Shown here in pieces: positions 47,431 through 56,650 of a stretch of DNA of 64,000 nucleotides (the first letter of the stretch is position 1; the number at the start of each line of letters is the position of its first letter). The translations under genes and the position numbers were made by a program. The DNA is from Tritrichomonas musculus. Lineage: Eukaryota > Parabasalia > Tritrichomonadida > Tritrichomonadidae. The notes under the pieces are model-generated. The model worked only from the letters and a program-made list of their open reading frames with translations. It was not told the DNA's origin and searched no databases. The stretch lies in contig JAPFFF010000054.1 in the NCBI GenBank assembly GCA_039105265.1, positions 310,001 to 374,000 on the forward strand. Reading direction: 5' to 3'.

Positions 47431-49341
47431 TTAAATTTTTGTTTCATCAGAAGAATTAAATTGCTTTAAATTTTCATCATGAATAATTTTTTGCATTTGA
47501 TCTGTTAACTTTTTAGCTTTCATGAATTTTCTGTTTAATTCAGCATCTCTTGCAGTTGGTAGAATTGCCAGTAGTTCCTCGAGTTCTTTTTTGATATTAT
47601 CAGCCAAATCCTTAGGTATAATCTTAGCGTATTCCGACAATCTTACTTGAGCATTAGATATGAAAGTTTGCATATCGAATCTCTTTTCGGCGATGAGTCT
47701 CGACTTTACGTCATCCAAGTGATGTTTTTCAGCATCTTTAATCATACCTTCTATTTGTTCCTGAGACAAGCCACCGCTTTGCTTAATTTGTATTTCATGT
47801 TCTTTTCCGCTATTCAATTCAGTGGCCGATACGTGAACGATAGAATTTGCGTCAATTTCGAATTGGACCTTAATCTTAGGGATACCCTTTGGCATTGGTG
47901 GGATTCCTTCCAAAGTAAAATCGCCCAATAATTTGTTTCCAGAGACCATTTCTCTTTCTCCTTGGTAAACTTTAATATTGACCTTAGTTTGACCATCAAC
48001 CGACGTCGAAAAGACTTCGCTTGTTTTGCATGGAACGACAGTGTTTCTCGGGATAAGCTTGGCAAAAATTCCACCAACTGTCTCGATGCCAAGTGACAAT
48101 GGAGCAACGTCGAGAAGGACAATTGATTGCTTATTTTGGGACCCTTGCAAAACGGACCCTTGAATCGATGCGCCAAGAGCGACAACTTCGTCTGGATTGA
48201 CGCCAGTGTATGGGTCTTTTCCGAAGAATTCACGGACACGACGTTGGATTGCTGGCGTCCGAGTCATGCCGCCGACAAGGATAACTTCATTGATCATTTT
48301 CGGCTTGAGTTCGGCATCTCTAAGACAACGTGTCAAAGGTGAAATGGTTTTGTCAATTAACGGTCGTACCATTTCTTCGTATTCTGAACGTGTAAGACTC
48401 ATCCTTAGATGATGGATGCCACTTTTTGTATCAGATCCTGATGCAATATATGGTAAATATATTTCAGTTTCAAATAGACCTGATAAATCACATTTGGCTT
48501 TCTCAGCAGCTTCACGAATACGTTGCATAGCTAAGGTATCTGTAGTGATATCAATTCCGGTAGTATCTCTGAATTTTTTAACAATATGTTGAATGATTAC
48601 ATGATCAAAGTCTTCTCCGCCTAGAAATGTATCACCATTCGTGGCTTTGACTTCAAATATACCATCTTTGGTGATTTCAAGTATTGAAATATCAAAAGTA
48701 CCTCCACCAAGATCAAAAACGGCTATTGTTTGCCCTTCTTTTCTTTCAATACCGTACGCAAGCGCTGCAGCTGTTGGCTCATTGATAATTCGCGTAACAT
48801 TGAGTCCAGCTATTTTTCCAGCATCTTTTGTGGCTTGCCTTTGTGAATCATTGAAATATGCTGGCACAGTGATGACTGCATCTTTGATTTCTGTACCAAT
48901 ATACCTCGATGCTGTGTCTTTCATTGATTGAAGTACATACGCTCCAATTTGCGCTGGAGAGTAAATACGTGATTGCGAATCTTGAACCCAAGCTTCTTCA
49001 GTTTGCTTATCTTCAATGATTTTGTATGGAACCATACTTTGACATTTTTTCGTCATGTCATCATCATACCTACGGCCAATCAAACGCTTGGTAGCAAAAA
49101 ACGTTGATAATGGATTTGTAATAGCTTGCCTTTTTGCTTGCTCACCAACAAGCATTTTTCCTTTTTCATTAAAAGCAACAATTGATGGGGTTGTATGAGC
49201 ACCAATTGAAGATGGGATCACTCTTGGGGTTCCTCCTTCAACAACAGCAACACAAGAGTTGGTAGTTCCTAAATCTATTCCAACAATAGGGGAAATTGGC
49301 TTCGAAAAAGTTCTTTTTGATCTAGTTATTGCAGAAAGCAT
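47431..49341 (-). CDS. Hydrogenosomal (mitochondrial-type) Hsp70
   Basis: 636 aa from the ATG at 49341. An in-frame ATG 40 codons further upstream exists, but the extension is derived partly from a MITE. Starting at MLSAITRSKRTFS gives the short presequence typical of trichomonad hydrogenosomes (Met-Leu-Ser, then Arg near the cleavage point). The ATPase is complete: GIDLGTTNSCVAV, YFNDSQRQATKDAG, INEPTAAALAYG, FDLGGGTFDIS and VGGMTRTPAIQRR. EEAWVQDSQS matches the GDAWV-type insert of mitochondrial/alphaproteobacterial DnaK. The linker is LLDVAPLSLGIET. The C-terminal lid is present, without EEVD. It would drive protein import and folding in the hydrogenosome matrix. The middle of the gene (about 47900-48400) uses more G/C-ending codons. 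Confidence 0.95.
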   Translation of the reverse strand: MLSAITRSKRTFSKPISPIVGIDLGTTNSCVAVVEGGTPRVIPSSIGAHTTPSIVAFNEKGKMLVGEQAKRQAITNPLSTFFATKRLIGRRYDDDMTKKCQSMVPYKIIEDKQTEEAWVQDSQSRIYSPAQIGAYVLQSMKDTASRYIGTEIKDAVITVPAYFNDSQRQATKDAGKIAGLNVTRIINEPTAAALAYGIERKEGQTIAVFDLGGGTFDISILEITKDGIFEVKATNGDTFLGGEDFDHVIIQHIVKKFRDTTGIDITTDTLAMQRIREAAEKAKCDLSGLFETEIYLPYIASGSDTKSGIHHLRMSLTRSEYEEMVRPLIDKTISPLTRCLRDAELKPKMINEVILVGGMTRTPAIQRRVREFFGKDPYTGVNPDEVVALGASIQGSVLQGSQNKQSIVLLDVAPLSLGIETVGGIFAKLIPRNTVVPCKTSEVFSTSVDGQTKVNIKVYQGEREMVSGNKLLGDFTLEGIPPMPKGIPKIKVQFEIDANSIVHVSATELNSGKEHEIQIKQSGGLSQEQIEGMIKDAEKHHLDDVKSRLIAEKRFDMQTFISNAQVRLSEYAKIIPKDLADNIKKELEELLAILPTARDAELNRKFMKAKKLTDQMQKIIHDENLKQFNSSDETKI

Positions 49342-49405
49342 GAGGAAAAAAAAAATAAAATTATTTTTTGAAAATTCTGTGTTCTTAATTTCAGCTCGAT
49401 AAAAT

Positions 49406-49932
49406 CTAGGCTTTTGTGTCCAAACGAGTTTGTATTCAAAAAGTATCCAATGGATACTCATTTTTGTTCGTTATTTTTTGAGAGAATTTGAGTATCCAAA
49501 ATAGCCAAAATGGACACTTTAATTCAATCTTGGATACACCTTTCAATTTTCATTGATTATTTTGAATGTATATTTTGTTTGACCAATTATATCGCTCCAA
49601 ATTTACATTGAATTTTATTTTTTATTTCAAATGTTGATCTTCTTGGTCAAAATCATTCTTAGTGAATTTGAAAAGTTTATAATTTATATTTGAGAGGTTT
49701 TTTAAAAATTAAGAATAGTAGGTGTTTAAGACATTTATTATTGCTTTTTTTCTGATATTAATGAGTTTATTAAAGGAAAAATAAAGTATCCAATAAAAAA
49801 TTTTTTGGATACTTCAACACAAATCTTTGAATAAAATACTAAATAAAAAAGCAGTTTTATGTCCACAAAAAGTGACAGCTTTTTACAAAAAGTCGAAAAT
49901 GGACACTCAGTTCACTGGATACAAAAGCCTAG
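49406..49932. mobile_element. CTAGGC-family MITE, copy 2, in the Hsp70 5' region
   Basis: 527-bp element, inverted relative to copy 1 (2602-3078). Termini are CTAGGCTTTTGTGTCCA and the complement of CTAGGCTTTTGTATCCAG. An exact 8-bp duplication GATAAAAT flanks it (49398-49405 and 49933-49940). Its near end is 65 bp upstream of the Hsp70 ATG, so the native promoter is either within the remaining 65 bp, in the element, or displaced beyond it. Confidence 0.92.
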
Positions 49933-49940
49933 GATAAAAT

Positions 49941-50318
49941 TTACAATTCAATATTGAATAGGATTAGGAGGTCATATCACATTTAATATAAATTTTTTTT
50001 TATTTAACAGACAATTTATTTTAATATATTAATAATTATAATGTTATTTTTTCATTAACTAATGCATTCCATCAAAAAGTTCAAATATTATTTTTTCTGA
50101 GAAAAATAATCGTGATTTTAAGTTTTCAATTGAAAAATAAAAACACATTTATATTAACAATTTCTTTAAAAAAAATTATTTATTCATATATTGAATATTT
50201 TAATATATTAAAAATTTATTTTTTAAATATTTTTGGAAATAAAATATATGAGAAAATAATATTTTTTTAAAATCAAGTTTTCAATAAGATTTGAGCTCGT
50301 TTATTAATTCAATCAAGT
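49941..50318. other. Intergenic, upstream of the coiled-coil protein gene
   Basis: A+T-rich DNA with no supported element. TCAATCAAGT directly before the ATG at 50319 could be the initiator of that gene, a weak match. Confidence 0.4.
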
Positions 50319-51494
50319 ATGAGTTCTCTTGATGATATTTTTATGATTAATGACACAGATGAAGAAGATGAAAATGAAGAGAACACATCATTTGGCCATA
50401 TTTCAAGTCCGCCATCTTCAATAAAAGAAGAACCTGCTAAACCTAAAATAGAAATTCCTGAAGAGAAAAAAGAGCCAATAAAATCAAGTCAAGAAAATAA
50501 AAAAGAAGAGAAAAAACCAAAAGAATCAATAGCTGATAAACCAAAAGAGGAAGAACAAACTGACCAAAATCCAATTCAAATTCAAAAAGGAAGTTTGAAA
50601 AGTAACGAGAGTGAAAGTAGCGAAAGAAGATTTAATAGGGAAGTTAAAAAAAATTCTAAAATTCAAAAAGAAAAAGAAGATATAAATTTCGAAATTTCTG
50701 AAGTAAATTCTCAAGTTGATTATTCTGATAAAATTGATCAATTACGTAGAATGATTGAGGAAGAAAATCGGCAATTTGAAAATGATTTTGAAGATTTGAA
50801 AAGCAAAAATTCGGAAAAATTAGCAATTCTTAAGCAGAATAATTTATCTAAAGAACAATCTCTTTCCAGTTCATACGATTTAGAATATCGAAATGTCATT
50901 TGGACAACCACGCTACACCATTTGAAAAGAGGATGCTTTTCCGATAATCTTGGATTACTTTTTCAACAGGCAATCAATGATGAACAATTTCAACTTGAAA
51001 AAGAATTAATTGAGCTTAAACAAAAGAATGAAGAAGAAATTGATTATTTCAGAAGTAAAATGCCTATAACTGGTGCGAGAAAATCTAGAAAAAAAAGAAT
51101 CAACATAAATGCAATGAGTCCAAAGGAAATGGCTCGAATAATATACGATAAATTTTATACTAAGCTTGATATAGATGATTATGATTTTAATGTCATGAAT
51201 AAAATTGATTCTTTAATTAGGAAAGTACAAAATGAATCACAGTATTTAGCATCAAACCGTTTTGATTTAAAACATAAACCTTTAAATCTCGAAATACCTA
51301 CACCCAAAATCCAAAAGCAATATAAAAGATTAAAATCACCAACAATGATTCAAAATGAAAAAAACATAAGAACTTTAAAAAAACATCAAAAAGCTTGTAA
51401 CAATCTACAAAAGACAGTTAAAAAAACTGATAAATATATAAAAGAGATGCAAGAAAAAGATTGGTTTCAAGGAATATTTCCCCATGTTGAATAA
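50319..51494 (+). CDS. Acidic coiled-coil protein, function unknown
   Basis: 391 aa from ATG 50319. Residues 10-110 are low-complexity and charged (Glu, Lys, Pro, Ser), with an acidic DTDEEDENEE start. Residues about 130-250 are predicted coiled coil (IDQLRRMIEEENRQFENDFE and LEKELIELKQKNEEEI). A basic patch GARKSRKKRIN follows. The last part has helices and ends KEMQEKDWFQGIFPHVE. No domain is recognised; a cytoskeletal or scaffold role is possible but unproven. The ORF is intact and codon use is typical of the window. Confidence 0.75.
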   Translation: MSSLDDIFMINDTDEEDENEENTSFGHISSPPSSIKEEPAKPKIEIPEEKKEPIKSSQENKKEEKKPKESIADKPKEEEQTDQNPIQIQKGSLKSNESESSERRFNREVKKNSKIQKEKEDINFEISEVNSQVDYSDKIDQLRRMIEEENRQFENDFEDLKSKNSEKLAILKQNNLSKEQSLSSSYDLEYRNVIWTTTLHHLKRGCFSDNLGLLFQQAINDEQFQLEKELIELKQKNEEEIDYFRSKMPITGARKSRKKRININAMSPKEMARIIYDKFYTKLDIDDYDFNVMNKIDSLIRKVQNESQYLASNRFDLKHKPLNLEIPTPKIQKQYKRLKSPTMIQNEKNIRTLKKHQKACNNLQKTVKKTDKYIKEMQEKDWFQGIFPHVE

Positions 51495-52121
51495 AATTGT
51501 TTGAATTTACTTTTACTTTTTTATTTCTAATAACGCTATTAAAACTTTGAGTTATTTATAATATATTGAAATGTGAGAAAAACAATTTTTAATGTAACGA
51601 TGGAAATTGGCTATTCTTTTACATCATATTAAATTGGCCACAAAAAAAATGCTTGTTTTCAAAATTTTTAAATCTAAATACCTAAAAAAATAAAGAGTTA
51701 AGATTTGTCTACTAAAACACATTGTTTAATAGCAAATAATAAATATCAAAATACAAAATTTTTTAGAAAATCTATTATTTCAAAAAAATCAATATCTTAT
51801 CTGATAAGTTCATAGATGAAACAAAAATACAAATTGAACAAATTATAATCATTTTTTTTCTCATAATTAAATATTTTTTTAAACATTCTGTGATGTAAAA
51901 TTCACAAATTGATGCTAATATTGTGGTTTTTGTATTTGAATAGGTTTAATATATATATATTGTGGGTTTTATAAATGCGTATATTGTAAAATCTTTCAAA
52001 GTATAAACTTTTTAAAAAAGTAAATAAATTTTTCAGAAACTTTTTATTTGAATTATTAAATTTTTCAATTGTATTGAAATCAATTTTGTATTAAAAACAA
52101 AAATTATTGAAAAATCGAAGA
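51495..52121. other. Intergenic, nothing recognised
   Basis: A+T-rich spacer between two plus-strand genes. No repeat pair or RNA gene is supported. Confidence 0.5.
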
Positions 52122-52868
52122 ATGGAAAAAAATCAAACTTATTCTCTATCTTCTATTCTTGTCACCCCTTTAAAAGTAAGTGGCGTACCTGAAAATCCTA
52201 TTTGTACAACTCGACGTGTTCGCCGAGTTACAACACCATCTTTTATTAAAAATGCTTCTCAAATGGAAGAAACTCCTCCTCAATTAGCACCAATACAGCT
52301 TCCATTGAACCGTTCTCTTTCATTTTCCACGCCAGTGCTCATTCCTGTTAGGCCAAATAGAGAATTGACGTTTGAAGAAGCATGCAGCGATCCAAACTTT
52401 ACTGTTTCACCAATACATGCAGGGTTTATACCAAGAAACGCATGGGGCAACCAACCGATCGCATTTGGTCTTCTTGTTGCTACATTTTTTAGAAAACGAA
52501 ATTCGATGCATTGTAAATTCCCTTTCAAATTATACAACTCACTTAGATTGACTTATACTTGCCCAGCTTTTTACAAATATATCGGGACTAGATGGATCAC
52601 CGAATCGGTCTTTATTGTTGATAAACTTATTTTTGCTAAGCTTCTGGGCGTAAGATCAATTGATGGAAGCTTTTTCCATCAACAAGGAAACTTTCCTTCT
52701 CATGGATTTGAGGAGTTACAATTTGTTCAAGCCCAAAAAATTGCCCATGAACAAGGAATTGGCGATTTTGATCCAACTAATCTGCGGTTTTTACGACACA
52801 CATCAGGGAGATTCTCTATACATAGCACAGAAGCGGATATTTTTCAATTGAAATGGACGAAAGCATAA
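52122..52868 (+). CDS. Initiator-binding-domain (IBD)-like DNA-binding protein
   Basis: 248 aa from ATG 52122 (an in-frame TTG upstream is not used). The first ~120 residues are Pro/Ser/Thr rich with basic TTRRVRRVTTP. The C-terminal half (about residues 128-225) reads KFPFKLYNSLRLTYTCPAFY, then IGTRWITESVFIVDKLIFAK, LLGVRSIDGSFFHQQGNFPS and HGFEEL. This resembles the winged-helix initiator-binding domain multiplied in trichomonads, whose founder IBP39 recognises the Inr core promoter. It is therefore a candidate promoter-binding transcription factor of the nucleus. The call rests on motif memory. The protein ends with STEADIFQLKWTKA. Confidence 0.65.
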   Translation: MEKNQTYSLSSILVTPLKVSGVPENPICTTRRVRRVTTPSFIKNASQMEETPPQLAPIQLPLNRSLSFSTPVLIPVRPNRELTFEEACSDPNFTVSPIHAGFIPRNAWGNQPIAFGLLVATFFRKRNSMHCKFPFKLYNSLRLTYTCPAFYKYIGTRWITESVFIVDKLIFAKLLGVRSIDGSFFHQQGNFPSHGFEELQFVQAQKIAHEQGIGDFDPTNLRFLRHTSGRFSIHSTEADIFQLKWTKA

Positions 52869-53086
52869 GATATTTTAATTCTTAATGTTAATAATAAATG
52901 TTTTCAGATAATGTGAAAAGAATTATTTTTTTTTTTTTTGAATCCCAAATTTAATAATGGATTTTAATTGTATTTTACTTTCTTTTCTTCAATATACGTT
53001 ATCATATTTCACAGTTAGTTGTTTTTGAAAAAAACTTATTAACTTATTTTTGAAAATATGTCATAAATAAACATACTTATGCAAAA

Positions 53087-54166
53087 ATGTTGAATTTAAA
53101 ATGCCGGAATTCACCAATTCGAGCACCAGAAAAATCAATACCTTTATTTGTTGATGTTGGGGTTGAAGTAATAGTTTCAGGCGCTTTTTCCAATAATTTA
53201 ATCGAAAATAAAAATATATACACTTCTTTACCAATTATTGTATCATCAATTTATTATCCAAATATATTTTTTTCTTTGATTCCAAAAGAACAACTTAATG
53301 AAGTTCTATCTCAGATAAACGGAATTCAATATCTTGATTATAATAAAGATTTTTCATTTGAAAAATTGAACAATCATAGAAATGAAAAAGACAAATATTT
53401 TGCCTTTTACTTACCAGAATCGAATGATAATAACAACGATAATTATTCATGCAAAGATACAGATCAAATTTATAGAATCATCAATCAAATGTTAAATCCA
53501 CTTGGAATTGGAGCATTTTATGATCAAAATTCAAGTGGCTTTAATCTTTTCTCTCACATTACACAAAGAGTTGATAAAATGAAATGCGAGTTTGTCCCAT
53601 ATTCAATGGAAGCAATAAGACAAATGCTTTTTCAATACAAGGATGAAGAATTTTCAGTTTTTTCCATAGCAAGTTTAATGATTTTACAGTACCCTTTACC
53701 AAAAATAATAATACCCAGGCCTGACCTTAATTTATTGAGAGATCGTTTTATTTTTAGTTATTTTATTATCAATAATCCACCATTAATAAATGACGAAAAT
53801 TCTGAAATTAAATCTTTTCTTATCGACGAAAATAAAAATTCATCAGGAGCCATAATGCTGACTACAGTCAAACCATATCAATGGATTCATATATCTTTAC
53901 ATACATTCAATGAACATTTCAAACCTAATGAAATAATAGAAGCGTTAATTAGCCCGTTTAATTATTCCACATCGTTAGAACATATTAATGATTTGAATAT
54001 GTTTAATTATTGTAAATCGTGCTCAAATGTTCGTAAGACTTTATATAAAGATGAAGTTGACATTATGCATCCTGAGGGCGGCTATCTTTGGTTAAAAGGA
54101 ATTGATCTTCAAAAAAATGATCCTCCAATAGCTGTTGATGTTTTTTTACGCAAAATTAATTACTAA
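53087..54166 (+). CDS. Conserved-looking protein of unknown function
   Basis: 359 aa from ATG 53087. It is a mixed alpha/beta composition without signal peptide or membrane segments. Features include an N-terminal hydrophobic strand pair (LFVDVGVEVIVSGAF), an Asn/Asp-rich loop near residue 112 (ESNDNNNDNYSCKD) and a possible zinc-knuckle-like FNYCKSCSNVRKTLY near 305. It ends with GGYLWLKGIDLQKNDPPIAV. No family is recognised. The ORF is intact and amino-acid composition is protein-like, so I regard it as a real gene; it follows the IBD-like gene by 218 bp on the same strand. Confidence 0.7.
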   Translation: MLNLKCRNSPIRAPEKSIPLFVDVGVEVIVSGAFSNNLIENKNIYTSLPIIVSSIYYPNIFFSLIPKEQLNEVLSQINGIQYLDYNKDFSFEKLNNHRNEKDKYFAFYLPESNDNNNDNYSCKDTDQIYRIINQMLNPLGIGAFYDQNSSGFNLFSHITQRVDKMKCEFVPYSMEAIRQMLFQYKDEEFSVFSIASLMILQYPLPKIIIPRPDLNLLRDRFIFSYFIINNPPLINDENSEIKSFLIDENKNSSGAIMLTTVKPYQWIHISLHTFNEHFKPNEIIEALISPFNYSTSLEHINDLNMFNYCKSCSNVRKTLYKDEVDIMHPEGGYLWLKGIDLQKNDPPIAVDVFLRKINY

Positions 54167-54377
54167 GATTAATAAACTTGTCTTTTTTTTTTTTTTTTTT
54201 TTTATCAATTAGAACATAATAACATCAACATAAGCAATTCAAAAAATATTCAATATCTTGGAAAATTTGAAAAAAAGATTTGCGAAATGACACGCTTATA
54301 AATACTTACAACGGTAAATAAAGAAATAAAAAAATTTTACAAAAAGCTAATTTATTTATAAATAAAGTTTATATCTA

Positions 54378-54875
54378 TTAAGATTTAAACCACTTCATTT
54401 GCTTAGCAATATGTGGAAATGTCTTCTTGTGAAGTTTAAGATCTTGTGTACTTCCAGGTGGAGGTGGTTCAGCAGGATCACCTGGAAAATAAAATTTCAT
54501 TGCAAGTAATAGTTGTTCTGGTAAATTAACTGTAGATTTTCCACTTTTCCTCTTTTTAGCCTTTTTTTTAGCCTTCATTTCCGTGATTCTTAACTTCTGT
54601 TCCTTAACCGATTCAATTAAACTGTTGCAAAGCTCACGAGCTTTATTTAAATCTTCTTCAGAATTTGCAATAATTAATAATGATATTTTGTTGTCTTCAT
54701 GCGTACTGTAGCCAGAATTAATTGGATAATTAATTGATATTTTGCAATGAGCTTGCTCTTCAATATAATGAAGGTATTGCTTATTGGGTCCTTCAAGGTA
54801 CCCAACAACATTAAATTGAGGTGTGCTTTCGACATCGACATCAATTTTATCTGAAAATATCCCTTCTTCCAACAT
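54378..54875 (-). CDS. KH-domain protein, KHDC4/BLOM7-like
   Basis: 165 aa from ATG 54875. QFNVVGYLEGPNKQYLHYIE is followed by HCKISINYPINSGYS, then a hydrophobic strand and a helix ending ARELCNSLIESVKEQ. This is the order of the KH region in KHDC4-type proteins (FNV-x-x-x-x-GP-x-x-x-Y-x-x-x-I, ...ARELC-x-x-L-x-E-S-V). These bind RNA and associate with splicing complexes. The usual G-x-x-G loop is altered (GPNKQ), which may weaken RNA contact. A basic segment KAKKKAKKRKSGK follows, resembling a nuclear signal, then a Pro-rich tail (PAEPPPPGS). It is much shorter than animal KHDC4. Nuclear RNA metabolism is inferred. Confidence 0.65.
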   Translation of the reverse strand: MLEEGIFSDKIDVDVESTPQFNVVGYLEGPNKQYLHYIEEQAHCKISINYPINSGYSTHEDNKISLLIIANSEEDLNKARELCNSLIESVKEQKLRITEMKAKKKAKKRKSGKSTVNLPEQLLLAMKFYFPGDPAEPPPPGSTQDLKLHKKTFPHIAKQMKWFKS

Positions 54876-55326
54876 TATAATATTTTATAAAAAGACAATT
54901 TTAATCTGTTTCAAAAATTATAGCTGACATTCATAAAATTAAATTAAAAAAATTACTTGTTCTTAGATTTTTTTTAAAAATAAGCAAAATATCTTGAATA
55001 AGCAAAATATCTTTTGGCTAATTAATCGGTTGCCAAAAGAGATCGGGCTTTCTTACTATTTTCTATAATCACATATTATTCATCATAGAAATTAAAGTAA
55101 AACGATTTTTTCTTGTATACAAATCCTCATATTCTCTCGTAGAGCCCATACAAATTACATATTTCTTATTCTTTCATTTCATTAATCTTCTGAGTCTTTA
55201 AACATTAAAAAAAATAGAAAGTTAATAACTCATAATAATCGCTAGTAATTTGCATTTTTTTTTTTTTTTAATTTAAATAACGAAAAACAAACCAATTATT
55301 GATATTTTCATTAAGATTAACCGATA
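54876..55326. other. Intergenic, nothing recognised
   Basis: A+T-rich spacer between two minus-strand genes with a short duplicated string (AAGCAAAATATCTT at about 54983 and 54999). Confidence 0.4.
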
Positions 55327-56379
55327 TTAATTATCAAAAGAGCCAAAACTTTCATTACCACCGTCAAATGTATCTTCATCTTCTTGTTGAATGGAATTTG
55401 GATTAGGCTTGGTATTAATAGTCAATTTGGGTTTCTTTTTAGGAGATGGACTAATTTTTCCTATGGGAGATTGTATTTCCGGAAGAGGCTTTTCTTTGAC
55501 TGTAATTGCGTAATTAAATGTAAATGGATCAACTTTTATTCCTCCTGGCCTCCTGAGAATATGCCTTATGCTTGTTGATTCTTTTCTATATTTCTTTTTA
55601 TTTTCACTTTCATCAAACAGAGTTTTTTCTTGAACATTTTTTTTCTTTAATGTTATAGTTAAATTATTATTCATTTGTTTTATAGTCTTTTCAGCTTTTA
55701 TTTCATTTTGGTTATCACTTTGGCTTTCATTGCTTTCTGATGCTTCATATACAGTATGTTCTGAACGACCTTCTTCGGCAACTTCTTGCGCATTTACTTC
55801 ATCTTCTTCCTCATTATTAGCTTCTTTTTCAGCTTCTTTTGCTTGATTATTATTGTTTGATTTATTTTCATTAGATTTTGGAAACAAAGATAAAGAAGTT
55901 TTCACAGTTATTCTTTGCCTAGTTTTAGAATGAATGAAACGTATTGGATTAATACTTGTCAAAAGCCATCCATCCCGCAAATAAGGGAGTAAAACATCAC
56001 GATTTTGTTGAGCAAACCTTAATTTATCTCTTCTAATTTCTTCTCCATTTATCAAAACGAGTTGACATCCAAACGCAATCACACACATGATATCTGCTTT
56101 TTTATAAGCGTTTATAGGAGTTGATTTAATTGAAATTGTTTCTAGAGATGGAAGCTCTGGAACCCCACGAAAAGAAGACAACTTTGTATTATCTAGATAT
56201 ATATCTTTTAAATTTGGAAGTGATTGCATTCCTTGAAAATCTACAATTGGGTTTAAACTAAAATTAATTAAAGTACAATTAGTCCATTTGGATAAATCAG
56301 GGAACTTCTTTAGCTTAAATCCTTTAAATGATTTTGTGATCAATCCTTGTTCAACTGAATTATCAATATCCAAATCCAT
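55327..56379 (-). CDS. Leucine-rich-repeat protein with acidic disordered tail
   Basis: 350 aa from ATG 56379. Residues about 25-100 form roughly three to four LRRs of the SDS22/LRR9 kind (TLINFSLNPIVDFQGMQSLP, NLKDIYLDNTKLSSFRGVPE, LETISIKSTPINAYK). A cap-like segment follows (IAFGCQLVLINGEEIRRDKL). Residues 170-240 are Asn/Glu rich and disordered. The C-terminal third is basic (SIRHILRRPGG; SPKKKPKLTINTKP) and ends in an acidic FDGGNESFGSFDN. LRR proteins of this sort often serve as flagellar or phosphatase-associated scaffolds; no specific role can be given. Confidence 0.75.
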   Translation of the reverse strand: MDLDIDNSVEQGLITKSFKGFKLKKFPDLSKWTNCTLINFSLNPIVDFQGMQSLPNLKDIYLDNTKLSSFRGVPELPSLETISIKSTPINAYKKADIMCVIAFGCQLVLINGEEIRRDKLRFAQQNRDVLLPYLRDGWLLTSINPIRFIHSKTRQRITVKTSLSLFPKSNENKSNNNNQAKEAEKEANNEEEDEVNAQEVAEEGRSEHTVYEASESNESQSDNQNEIKAEKTIKQMNNNLTITLKKKNVQEKTLFDESENKKKYRKESTSIRHILRRPGGIKVDPFTFNYAITVKEKPLPEIQSPIGKISPSPKKKPKLTINTKPNPNSIQQEDEDTFDGGNESFGSFDN

Positions 56380-56650
56380 TTTTAAATAATAAAGCCCTTA
56401 ACGTACAATATTTATATAATATTTCATTTAAAACATGATCGTTTACCGTTGAATGGAAAAAAAGTTTAAGAGAAAATAGATTATAAAATATTTTCGCATC
56501 TTTTAATATTTTTACATAATTTTAACTGAGACTTACAATTTAAAGGAAGAATCGGTCAAAATTTTGTAACAAAAAAAGATTTTTTTTTTTTTTATTCATT
56601 TTCAAAATTAAATATTGTATAAACATTGCCTTTAAGATGCAATTTTTTAC

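Noticed and set aside
47647..48931. Plus-strand frames opposite the hydrogenosomal Hsp70
   Set aside because: Antisense shadows of a highly constrained gene.
49342..49461. 40-codon N-terminal extension of the hydrogenosomal Hsp70
   Set aside because: The far part comes from a MITE, and the internal MLS start gives a typical hydrogenosomal presequence.
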